This document shows positions 1 through 8,090 of a stretch of 10,260 nt of DNA, piece by piece. The notes below the pieces were generated by a model that was given only the letters and a program-made list of their open reading frames with translations, did no database searches and was not told where the DNA came from. The position numbers and the translations under genes were made by a program. Numbering within the stretch: position 1 is the stretch's first letter; every line of letters begins with the position of its first letter. This DNA comes from Phoronis ovalis (Eukaryota; Phoronida; Phoronidae), in contig JAOXYB010065879.1 in assembly GCA_028565635.1 (NCBI GenBank), forward strand, positions 1 through 10,260, read 5' to 3'.

Positions 1-279
1 ATACAAAGATGGCTTTACAACTACAGAAACTACATCATATGATGGGCATCTGTCTGCACCCACAGACCTCTTGTTAGTTATTCTTAAGGTGACATTGAGT
101 GCGGGACGGGTTTATGTACAACTTTTGTCTTTGTCCTCTGTCTAGTGATTTATATTATTACAATCAAATCTTTAAAAAAGTGAACCAACTATGTATTTGA
201 AATACATGTAGTTTACAAGACTTATAAATCCTCTGCAAATTCAACATGGGCTTAATCATTGGTCTTCTGCTTCTTCTAG
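1..279 (+). other. HERC1 intron (3' part)
   Basis: Ends in a good pyrimidine-rich acceptor (ggtcttctgcttcttctag). One + frame is open from 2 to the TAG at 143-145, but it resembles no part of HERC1 and has no convincing donor. No other feature seen. Confidence 0.6.
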
Positions 280-399
280 TTGGCTGGCATTAGGTTGAAT
301 ACAGAGGATATAGAAGAAGTGGATTCATTGTACATGCAAAGTCTGAGCGGCATTGTGGACATACATAAACATGGCGTAAATGAAGAAAATTTTCATGAG
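280..399 (+). CDS. HERC1: HERC1 exon a (HECT N-lobe)
   Basis: Forty codons, phase 0 at both ends. The acceptor is ttcttctag just before 280 and the donor is GAG|gtaacg. It reads LAGIRLNTEDIEEVDSLY and continues to NEENFHE, which corresponds to the HERC1 N-lobe stretch with the EDLEEVD and YVQTLNSI-like segment. There is no ATG at its start, so it is an internal exon. The open frame beyond 399 is intron read-through. Confidence 0.9.
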
Positions 400-3300
400 G
401 TAACGTTCTTGCCCCGATACTTACAGATCTGGTGTATTATTGCTGCAGGAAATAAGTTATCCATTGTATAGGGCTCTTGATATATCTGTAGCTCAATTTA
501 AGTAATTTGATCAGTATTATTGTTTACTGAAGTATATGTAACGAGGTTTCCCACAGAAAAACCTGCAGCATCTGTGGTAGTTTGCTTCTACATAAATGGA
601 GTGCAAGTAATAAGCCGTTGTGGTTGAAATTGTTATGTTTTTACACTCAATTGGTTCATTCTGGCAACGACAAGCAATGGTGGATTTTATAGTGGATCAA
701 AAGTTGCTTGCACGATTACTCGTTTTCCATTGTAAAAATGTAGAACTGATCTGGATTTGGATTAAATATTAGAATACAGATGTTGCACATTTTTAGACCA
801 CCTACTAAAATTGGTAAATCCACGCTTTTGATTTCTTTTTTAGTACATTCCCTTATATTCCTTTGAGGGTCAAAGTGCCGATGGTAGGTTCATTCCCATT
901 GTTCCTGGTGGTCGCAGTATACCTCTAACATTTGGTAACAGGAAAGAGTATGTGGAGAGAGCTATCAACTTTAGGCTTCACGAGACAGATTTGCAGGTTA
1001 GTGTGGGTATCATTCTTATCACATGAGTATCATTCTTTTTTAAATATCATATTTTGGATGCTGCCCAATTATGTCTTATAGTGTTATGATTATATAGATT
1101 GGTTTTGTGTAATTTGAATACAGTTTTAACAGGAAGTTTTTAAAAAGACAGGCGCTCGCAGTGAGGACAATGAAATCTAATTATTTTTTGCACTGTACGT
1201 TATTATCGTCTCAACTGAGCAGTCTAGTTAACTTGTAACCTTTATTAATACCGGCTACAGATGTAATGAGTTTAACTGACTGAATTTTTGTTGTCAACAA
1301 CCTATCAATTTAACTGATTGTATTTTTGTTGTCAACAAACTATACTGTAAGTACCAACTGGGTGTTAAATTAACAGGAAGAAATTGCTTGTAATTAAGCT
1401 AAAACTGAACAAATCTGATTAGATTTTAAAGAGAAATGGAAGAGATTGGAAGAGTCTATTTGTACATCAAACAAATTCAAGGTAGTGTTCCGTGAAGGTC
1501 ACAATATGAAGTTAATACACTTGTAAAGCTCCCGAAAAACATGTTTGTTTTTTTAGCATGGAAACAAAATCTATAAACCGATTGTTTAGTCTAATACAAA
1601 CTAAGTGTTTACAGAAATTGGGAGACATCAAATACAATTAACACAGATATTAACTATTTATGGACCAGCACTAACTAATTTGGGCTAAATCTACTCTTTA
1701 TTCTTATCTACTGCCAGACCAATAAACAGCCAAATAACAACTTGAAGTGTGTCTGCTCTGCAATACAAACAGATTATTGACAGGTCAGAGTAAGCAGAAA
1801 TTAACAGACATTAAACAATAGAATTGAAAATGGCGGTAAAATGATGCCTACTTAATGTTTTACAGTATTACTGGTATCATGGTATTTCTCTCGGTATATG
1901 TCATTAAATCACATGGGCAGAGTGCAATATGGATGATAACATGAAGTGCATTTTGTTGTAGTTAGTAGTAAATAATACGTTTTACTGTGCAGATCTTCTG
2001 CTGGCACTCGAGGAAAGACCATGTGCAAATACATAGACACAGGGTTATAAAAAGCCCATCAGGAAAATACCCCTTAGATAGGCGTACGAGTTCAGATAGT
2101 AATCATTTTACTAACTTCAGTACGTGCAATAAGAACCAACATTGATATCCCCTCAAAAAATGTGATTGGATACACTTCAACCCAAGCATGTTTCTGCCCT
2201 GGGGGTACTCCTGTTTTTTTTAATACGGGGATGTGCCGTGGAACCCAATCCAAAATTTTAGCTTGCAGTAGCAAACCCAATCCAAATTTTTGAAATATAA
2301 GGATAACAATCCAAAATTTTGTGAAATATAAGGGTAGCAATCCAAAATTTTAAAATATTTGAGTAGCAATCCAATTTTACGCAAACTGACTGATACAAAC
2401 CAAATTTCAAAAATCGCCTTACGGATACAAACCTAAAATTAATCCAAATTATTTGCTGTAAGCAGCGGGTAGCAATCCAACTTTTTGAATTTCTTTATGG
2501 TAGCAATCCAAAATAATACAGTAAGAAGTATACAATCCAAATCCAAAATTTCCAACTGGGCTGTACACCCCTACCAAAAAATACCTCAAGTACCCCCGGG
2601 GTTTCTGCTCTCACTTTTTGATGTGCGAGAATACCTTCGGAGTGTTGATTTGCTAGCCAATTGTCACCACACAGTTAGCAATTGCCATTTTATATCCTGA
2701 TTTATTTATCGTTACTAGATCTAGTGAGAAAACCAAATTTTGCGTTCCCAGTACCAGATCCAATGCAACTTGGTAGATAGTGGAGGACTGAGATTCTTGT
2801 TTGTCCATGTACTTTATAAAATAGTTTACTGCTGTTTTTGCAGTCCAGTATGGTTTAACACAAATGACCTGTAACAAGTGCAGTGCTGAAATAATTGTAA
2901 TTTGTTAAAATAATCTTAATTGCATTAATTTCGACATTTTGTTTTTAAGAATATAAATATTAAATCTTAAATGTTTAATATTTTGGTTATAATTGAAGAG
3001 TAGTCAGCTTCTTGAGCCATATCTTGTTGGGTCTTGTATTGTACCATTTTTCAGTTGACTCTACAAAAAGATAAAAACTTGTCATTCTAACAACAGTGTC
3101 AAACAATGTTAATTGTAGCTTGCACTTTTTCTCAAAAACATCTTTTAATGTTTTTATCTAGTTTCAAACACAGACTATATATTTTATAACCTTACGAAAT
3201 AAATTGTTTTAAAACTATAAGCTCACAAAAAGTCAAAAATTTGAATAGACCATTTTATCAGATTATAGGGATAGAAATTTATATAGGGATCGAAAATTAT

Positions 3301-6300
3301 ATATAAACTCAATTTGGTAGTATTTAACTAACTTCAGTACATGAAATAAGAACCGACATTGATATTCTGCCAAAAAAATGTGGTTGGATGTGCTACATGG
3401 TTTTAAGAAAATTAGCAATAACACACTTTAACAAAAAAAATTTAAAATACAACAAGGGTCTAAACTTAGACCGGTTTTTATCCAAAAAAAAAGATGAAAT
3501 GAAACATTAAGCATACACAATGATATTTGCTGTATGACTTTCAGTGCTGGACATATTGTGTGACATAGATGTTTATTACATGTGAGGCTAAGGTGGTGAC
3601 CATTTACTCTGTTACACAAGGTATTATATTGCAAGCTTTATGATCAAGTTATTGTCATTATGTGGATGCAAGTCATCTCTGCCTCATCACGTACTATGTG
3701 TACAACAATTGTAGTTATGGTGCACTCTCTCTTACTGCTTGATTGTGAACATGCATCTAAATTGTTTCTGTTAGAATTTCAAGCTTTAATTTCAACATTT
3801 TGTGGTATTTTTACAATTAATAAATGACGTATAGTTTCTCACAACTCATTTTGGTATAAGATAGGATTAAAATTTCTGTTAATACTATGATGTCATCGAT
3901 ACAGTCGTAATAGGGAATATCCTGTTTCAAGATTTTGGTACTAACTCTTTCCGGACCCAACATAGGAGTAATTTACTGATATGTTTACTAGTTAAAACTA
4001 AATAATATTTGTAAAGTTACCACTTTCAACTTCCACTGATATTTGTTAAATTGATTTTGTGGGAATTTGCATAATGATAGAGTGCTACTTACTATTCACT
4101 TTCCTGGAAATCGGCGATTGCAAGTACAGATGTTTCCATTACAGTAACCTCCCATCCTTCCAAGTGCTACACAATGACTAGAACACATGCTGTCACCACC
4201 AAGCTGACATGTTAACCGGCGTTCACGATCAACTAAATAAGCAAATGTTCAGTCTTTATCACAGTATTCATTTTATAAATTTGTATGTTTCCAAAACTTG
4301 TACAATTCTTTGGTACACAGTATAATGGTGTTTCAAACTATTTTGTAGTATCTCTGACAATTTAATTCCCTCAGCTTTACTAGACGTCACTACATTTCAA
4401 TCATTTTGATAGAATATAATAATACTAGATACAATACAAAGTAACATGAAAAACAGGAATGTTAGAGCAGGTGTCTACTTAAGCTTTTGCTGAAATAGTA
4501 AAAAAAAACTATGATATCTATGTAAAATCATTCGGTTTTGTTTTATGAACAACAGAGTACTTTTTAATTGTAAGTTCACATCAAGATCTGGTTGACAAAT
4601 AAAACCCTGTTTGCAAAATTTTATACAGATAAATTTTATATCATGCTGCAAAAGATTACTTTAACAAGCATTTTGGTTCAAAAGAAAATGCATACAAAGC
4701 AGAAGTTACCGGAGTCAAAAGTTTTATCATTTTTGACATCTGCTTTGGTCAGTATTGACTGGTCAGTATTGACTTTAAATCTACCGAACTAGTGTTTTGC
4801 CAAGAAGAGGTAACAATTGATAAAATAAATAAAAAATTACTGAGAATGCTGCGTTCCAATTTCATATAGAGTATTTTTTGAGGATTTTTTTTGTGCCATC
4901 TTTATTGTACTTCATGATGTACTATTCATTTCAACGAATTTCCTTTATAAAGCCGATTTAATGCTTTAATACATGAACTTCTTCTTAAACTGGGAGATAA
5001 ACAAGGTTTGCTAAATGGAATTTGTACTTACGTTCCTCACCCTCCACAGCAAGGCCTAAGATGAACACAAGAAGAAACTAAAAATGAACAAGACAAAAAT
5101 AAATATTGTGCAATTCATACATGAAACCAAAGTAATATAATATTCCATGATACGACATTTCCTACAACTGTATTGAACAGAAACTGATCCAGATCGTCAT
5201 CAAACAATCATGTTCACATTGTTCTAGAGGTCTTACCACTAATGCTAACTTCATCTTTACTTTGTTTTAATTGAAGACAGAATCAATGAACAAGTATTAT
5301 TCCTCCTTAAATACCCTCTTTCGCAGAATGTTACCCAATTATGTCTTTTATTATTAGTATTATACAGGCTGGTTTTTATGCAACTTCAAATCAGTTAACA
5401 TGTCGATTATATTTTCAAGGAAATTAAATGATAAAAGCTAACAGTATTGTTTAATAGTCTAATAAAAACTAATCATTTACAGAAATTGGGAGACTTCAAA
5501 TACGATTAACATAGATATTAGTTAATTAAAGAATTGGTAGGAATTTGTAGCACTTGTTTGTGATCTGAAAACAAACAAAAATTAACATACTTTAAACAAT
5601 CATGGATGGCGTTTCAGAATAAATGGCGCTTTCTGATGGTTGTCAAGCTAGCCATCATGGTATTTCAACCTCATAAAATCACTTGAATGATACCATGACA
5701 TGGCATTTGTTAAAATTAGTAGCCATAAATTTCATTGTGCAGATCATTCGGTTGTGTGAAGAATTTAAAGCCTAACAATCGGAGTATGAAAAACATTCAT
5801 CCTAATACAATGAAACAAACTAGTTACATTTACTACTTAGTACATTGTTGTAAAATGCTGGTAATGTTTCAGATTGCTGCTGTTAGGGAGGGTATGTCTT
5901 GGATAATCCCTGTGCCACTTCTGTCTTTATTGACACCCCAGTATTTGGAAACGCTTGTTTGTGGTGTGCCCGAAGTACAGATTGAAGTTTTGAAGAAAAT
6001 TGTCAGGTTTGTCATGAATAGCCTGTTTTCAGAGTAATAAGACTGACAGTATTTTTGTACTTGTGGCTAATTAATCGCAGTGATAAAACAAATCTAAATT
6101 TTAAACGGGAAATTAAATGACAACAAATACACTAAAACAATTTCCATTACAAACTTATTTAATGCACTTTATGCAGCAAAGTCCACTTTATTCCTATTTT
6201 AACTAATTTGTAGTTGATCACCGCAGCGTAAGCCCCCCTTGCAATGTCTCTTAATTCGAGTAGTATATTGTGCTCGGTATGTACTTTTGATTTTGTAATT

Positions 6301-7569
6301 CATTCAAACCATTCTACTTTTATTATAGATACCGAGAGGTTGATGAAAGCCACCATCTTATCACATGGTTTTGGGATATACTCGAATCTTTCTCAAATGA
6401 GGAAAGATTATTATTCATGAGATTCGTCTCTGGAAGATCACGTTTGCCAGCCAATATTGCTGATATTGGTCAACGATTTCAAATTATGAAAATAGACAGG
6501 GTAAGACGTGGTTTACGTTAACGTCAAAAAAGTGTAATCTTATATTGAGAAGATTTCTAAAATAGTAGTGTCTAAATTTACCAAAATTGGAGAACTGTTG
6601 AGTAATCTTTTGGTTATAGTATTTGATGGTATTTGATAAATGTCAAAATTGAAAATGTATCTTATATTATGTATAGAATACCTATACTTCACAGCAGTCC
6701 ACAATTTGTCAAAATGTTTCAGTTCTTATATTGAAGATGATACCATGTTACTAAATTTTCCATGCCACACTTGTCTTTTGAGGTTGACAACTGTTAGACT
6801 TTGATACTGGCACCCAATTACAGGTTATACTGCCAGAAGTTCTGTAAGAAAGATAAAATGATAATAGTGAATTATCCCCAGGGGGTACTTGCCAACAAAC
6901 TTGGTTGGGGTATAAAGTCCAAGGTAAAAATTCCCTTACCCAATGGTAAAAAATGCATTTCAAAACAACATCCCCCACGGCAAAAAAAAAAAAGTGCAAA
7001 AATATAGCAATGGTAAAAATATCCTAAAAATGCGCAACCCGTGGCAGAAACAGGAAGCACAACCCTGGAAAATTTCATCCTAAACATGGCACTGCAGTAA
7101 ATAATCAATTGAAAATATATACCCCAATAGTAAAAATTTATTTATAAAAGCACACCCCATGTAAAAAGTATGAAATAAACATGAAAAAGTTACTCCATAG
7201 TAAAAGTAGATGCCGAAAAATGGTTGCCATAGGGCAGCACATTTGTACAGTCACTGTGAATGGCAGTGCCACCTCAGTTTCTGTGAAAGTTTGTTTAATA
7301 TTTAAAAATGCAACCTTATTCTGACATGGTTAAGTCTATTGCTTGTTTTTAAATATGAAAAATATTTTGTGTTACAGGGTCAAGACAGTTTACCGACTTC
7401 ACAAACATGTTTCTTCCAACTCCGCCTACCAACGTACAGCAGCCGTGAAATCATGGCAGCTCGTTTACGATATGCCATCAATAATTGCAGATCTATTGAT
7501 ATGGATAATTACATGTTGACTAGAAATATTGATAATGAAGATGGTGTGAGCGATGATGAAGCATACTAA
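280..7569 (+). CDS. HERC1: HERC1 orthologue, C-terminal HECT domain (last five exons, 5'-partial)
   Basis: Giant HECT-type E3 ubiquitin ligase. The HECT domain takes ubiquitin from an E2 onto a cysteine and passes it to substrates. Five exons (280-399, 844-996, 5873-6006, 6329-6500, 7378-7569) join in one frame to 256 residues plus stop; the introns have phases 0, 0, 2, 0 and GT-AG borders. Order seen: end of the N-lobe (exons 1-3, with EGQSADG, PGGRSIPLTF, RKEYVERA), the lobe junction region, then the C-lobe with WFW, EER and RFVSGRSRLP, and the catalytic motif LPTSQTCFFQL whose Cys codon is 7408-7410. The protein ends in an acidic tail, as HECT proteins of this subfamily do. From recalled vertebrate HERC1 the match is close along the whole length (REGMSWI-PVPLLSLLT, RYAINNCRSIDMDNYML), and closer than to HERC2. 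The N-terminal RCC1-like, SPRY and WD40 parts would lie left of the window. Confidence 0.94.
400..843 (+). other. HERC1 intron, nothing else seen
   Basis: 444-bp intron, gtaacg to ttttttag, AT-rich. No repeat or gene recognised. Confidence 0.8.
844..996 (+). CDS. HERC1: HERC1 exon b (HECT N-lobe)
   Basis: Fifty-one codons, phase 0 at both ends; acceptor ttttttag|TAC, donor CAG|gttagt. It carries FEGQSADG, IPIVPGG and PLTFGNRKEYVERA, which are diagnostic of the HERC1 N-lobe. This exon has no start or long frame of its own and was found by extending the homology across a 444-bp intron. Confidence 0.93.
1041..1995. repeat. Diverged direct repeat, left copy
   Basis: Collinear with 5308-5745 through several blocks: TAAATA (1041), cccaattatgtctt (1064-1077), attatatagattggttt, tttacagaaattgggagac (1608-1626), atcatggtatttc (1876-1888), gtgcagatc (1987-1995). 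It is about twice as long as the right copy because of extra sequence between about 1100 and 1570. It starts close to the end of a HERC1 exon (996). Confidence 0.75.
1271..1346. repeat. 38-bp tandem duplication
   Basis: Two adjacent copies (1271-1308 and 1309-1346), nearly identical. Each contains the perfect hairpin TTGTTG-T-CAACAA. They lie within the extra part of the left direct-repeat copy. Confidence 0.75.
2111..2171. repeat. Short direct repeat, copy A
   Basis: About 61 bp starting ctaacttcagtac and ending ttggat, about 80 percent like 3328-3389 by eye. It ends 20 bp left of the MITE-like element's target duplication. Confidence 0.7.
2197..2601. mobile_element. MITE-like element with terminal inverted repeats and target duplication
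   Basis: A 405-bp non-coding element. The left end is CCCTGGGGGTACT; the right end read in reverse is CCCCGGGGGTACT. Imperfect inverted similarity continues for about 35-40 bp (a T-run, then GGGG with TGTgC/TGTaC). It is flanked by TTTCTG at 2191-2196 and 2602-2607, extendable to an 8-bp GTTTCTGC, as a hAT-like transposition would leave. The interior holds about ten AATCCAA motifs in a loose ~30-bp repeat. No transposase is encoded, so it is non-autonomous. I recall repeats with GGGGGTACT ends as common in several marine invertebrate genomes, but cannot name the family. Confidence 0.72.
2608..4091 (+). other. HERC1 intron, right of the MITE to the defensin
   Basis: AT-rich intronic sequence. 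It holds repeat copy B (3328-3389) and presumably the 3' UTR of the antisense defensin. Minus-strand poly(A)-like motifs are at 3785-3790 (ATTAAA) and 3572-3577 (AATAAA), neither of them decisive. No supported gene. Confidence 0.5.
3328..3389. repeat. Short direct repeat, copy B
   Basis: Matches copy A at 2111-2171 in the same orientation (ctaacttcagtac, aataagaacc, acattgatat, ttggat). Both lie in the large HERC1 intron, downstream of the defensin gene on its strand. Confidence 0.7.
4096..4232 (-). CDS. Defensin exon 3 (processing site and whole mature peptide)
   Basis: The acceptor is tgcttatttag, phase 1. It encodes DRERR, then LTC and the rest of the six-Cys domain, ending RRFPGK before TGA at 4098-4096. 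The exon contains the entire mature peptide, so the disulphide-bonded unit is not split. All 44 codons are free of stops and the cysteine spacing is complete, so the gene looks functional. Confidence 0.9.
4096..5254 (-). CDS. Invertebrate CSalpha-beta defensin precursor, complete, three coding exons
   Basis: Secreted antimicrobial peptide gene on the opposite strand inside a HERC1 intron. Exons 5254-5237, 5077-5032 and 4232-4096 join to 66 codons plus TGA (intron phases 0 and 1, all with strong gtaaga/gtaagt donors). Residues 1-16 form a hydrophobic signal peptide starting MKLALV, with likely cleavage after GLA. Residues 17-27 are an acidic pro-segment ending RERR, a furin-type site. The 39-residue mature peptide has six cysteines (30, 38, 42, 52, 57, 59) spaced C-x7-C-x3-C-x9-C-x4-C-x-C, with GGYC at 49-52. 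This is the arthropod/mollusc/fungal defensin pattern (CSalpha-beta fold, three disulphides, gamma-core GxC). Net charge is about +3. Members of this family permeabilise bacteria or bind lipid II; the target here is unknown. Related folds include scorpion toxins, but the RERR site and spacing favour a defensin. Confidence 0.88.
4233..5031 (-). other. Defensin intron 2
   Basis: 799 bp, AT-rich. It contains the 14-bp tandem at 4747-4774 and otherwise nothing recognised. The + strand frame at 4592-4792 is not supported as a gene. Confidence 0.75.
4747..4774. repeat. 14-bp perfect tandem duplication
   Basis: ggtcagtattgact occurs twice head to tail, inside intron 2 of the defensin gene. Probably a recent slippage event. 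Confidence 0.8.
5032..5077 (-). CDS. Defensin exon 2 (signal peptide core and pro-segment)
   Basis: Forty-six bases. The acceptor is a pyrimidine-rich tract ending in ttcatttttag, the donor GAAC|gtaagt. It encodes FLLVFILGLAVEGEE plus the first base of a Leu codon, so it carries the hydrophobic core, the probable signal-peptidase site and the acidic start of the pro-segment. Confidence 0.85.
5237..5254 (-). CDS. Defensin exon 1 coding part (start of signal peptide)
   Basis: ATG at 5254-5252 followed by five codons (MKLALV), then the donor GTG|gtaaga. Too short to be seen as an open frame. It is supported by the TATA-like box about 50 bp upstream and by in-frame continuation of the hydrophobic signal peptide into exon 2. 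Confidence 0.82.
5306..5313 (-). promoter_or_regulatory. TATA-like box of the defensin gene
   Basis: On the minus strand the motif is TATTTAAG, 52 bp upstream of the defensin ATG. A start site 25-30 bp downstream (about 5280-5285) would leave a 5' UTR of roughly 25-30 nt. A GATA-type TGATAA lies further upstream near 5429. No strong kappa-B site was seen. Confidence 0.5.
5308..5745. repeat. Diverged direct repeat, right copy (defensin upstream region)
   Basis: Matching blocks are TAAATA (5308-5313), cccaattatgtctt (5334-5347), tttacagaaattgggagac (5476-5494), atcatggtatttc (5654-5666) and gtgcagatc (5737-5745). The copy covers the TATA-like box and the 5' flank of the antisense defensin gene, and ends 128 bp before a HERC1 exon. 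Confidence 0.75.
5873..6006 (+). CDS. HERC1: HERC1 exon c (end of N-lobe)
   Basis: Forty-four codons plus two bases; acceptor tgtttcag|ATT, donor GTCAG|gtttgt, with a split AG|A arginine codon to the next exon. It reads AAVREGMSWIIPVPLLSLL and on to EVLKKIVR. It lies 4.9 kb after the previous exon; that intron houses the antisense defensin gene. Confidence 0.94.
6007..6328 (+). other. HERC1 intron, nothing else seen
   Basis: 322-bp intron, gtttgt to attatag. AT-rich, with no repeat or gene recognised. Confidence 0.8.
6329..6500 (+). CDS. HERC1: HERC1 exon d (start of C-lobe)
   Basis: The first base completes the split Arg codon and 57 codons follow. Acceptor attatag, donor AGG|gtaaga. It encodes YREVDE, the WFW motif, SNEERLLFMRFVSGRSRLP and QRFQIMKIDR, the hallmark C-lobe entry of HECT ligases. 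Confidence 0.94.
6876..7225. mobile_element. Second GGGGGTACTT-ended repeat, one end recognisable
   Basis: It begins CCCCAGGGGGTACTT, very like the inverted ends of the 2197-2601 element, followed by TTGGGGTAT. No matching GTACCCCC end is visible to the right, so the right limit is approximate. The interior carries a loose repeat of the form ATGGTAAAAAT (near 6923, 6944, 7011, 7129, 7161, 7199), different from the AATCCAA unit of the first element. It lies in the HERC1 intron 6501-7377. Open frames over it on both strands are artefacts. Confidence 0.5.
7378..7569 (+). CDS. HERC1: HERC1 terminal coding exon (catalytic cysteine)
   Basis: Sixty-three codons and a TAA stop; acceptor gtgttacag|GGT. 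It contains LPTSQTCFFQLRLPTYSS. The Cys at 7408-7410 is in the position of the ubiquitin-thioester cysteine of HECT ligases. RYAINNCRSIDMDNYML follows, then an acidic tail ending GVSDDEAY. The two residues after the junction (GQ) differ from the PY I recall in vertebrates, a small difference at the exon edge. Confidence 0.95.
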   Translation, partial: GQDSLPTSQTCFFQLRLPTYSSREIMAARLRYAINNCRSIDMDNYMLTRNIDNEDGVSDDEAY

Positions 7570-8090
7570 AGAACACTATAATAAAAGTGTTACAAGTATA
7601 TGGATATGTAGCTTATACATATAGTGATTATAGGGAGTTTTAAGAGTTTGTATGTAGTTAACAACTTTAATTTATTTCTTAAAAATTGAAACATGACATT
7701 TGTACAATTTTTTGGTTGTTTGCTCTGCAGATATTTTTGACATTTGCTCGCTGCAACAGATTTATGCCTCATATTTTTGTTATGTCATGCTATGTGTTGT
7801 TTATCTGAAACTATTACTTGCCCTATGAAAGAGACTGGGGTTCGTAAACGAATATTTTTAAAAATGTCCAGCAACTGTGAAATAGTCTCATGACAAAATA
7901 TGATTTTTCCTGCTACCCAGTAATTGGTAACATGATTTACCAGGTGATTCACTGTTTACTGGAAGTCTAAATACTTTAATTCTTGGAATTTGTCATTTTT
8001 TGTTATGTTTCCCACGTTTTGAAAATTGTTGATGAGATTATACAGTCACATAGATATACAATTCAAAATAAAATTTCAGATATTTAAAAT
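7570..8090 (+). other. HERC1: HERC1 3' UTR (predicted)
   Basis: Non-coding AT-rich sequence after the HERC1 stop. An AATAAA only 11 bp after the stop (7580-7585) is too close to be the likely signal. The better one is at 8067-8072, followed after about 20 bp by a T/GT-rich stretch (ttttgttta, then gtgtgt). The 3' end near 8085-8095 is an inference. Confidence 0.5.
8067..8072 (+). terminator. Poly(A) signal AATAAA for HERC1
   Basis: Canonical AATAAA about 500 bp past the HERC1 stop, with a U/GU-rich downstream element at 8094-8113. Another AATAAA at 8254-8259 could serve as an alternative distal signal. Confidence 0.45.

Noticed and set aside
2-145. Open + frame that might be a further HERC1 exon
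   Set aside because: It does not resemble the HERC1 sequence expected before LAGIRLN, and it lacks a good donor.
191-207. 17-bp palindrome (atgtattt-g-aaatacat)
   Set aside because: Short AT-rich palindromes are expected by chance in such DNA; nothing else supports a function.
2092-2340. Minus-strand 82-codon frame
   Set aside because: It crosses the boundary of the MITE-like element and resembles no protein; low-complexity AT DNA.
4592-4792. 66-codon + frame
   Set aside because: Intronic for both HERC1 and the defensin, no homology recognised, and it covers a slippage repeat.
5488-5497. kappa-B-like GGGAGACTTC upstream of the defensin
   Set aside because: It departs from the kappa-B consensus at one position or more, and the same bases occur in the left repeat copy, so it is not evidence of immune control.
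6751-7108. Open frames on both strands around 6751-7108
   Set aside because: They overlie the GGGGGTACTT repeat and the intron flank and overlap each other on opposite strands. No family resemblance.
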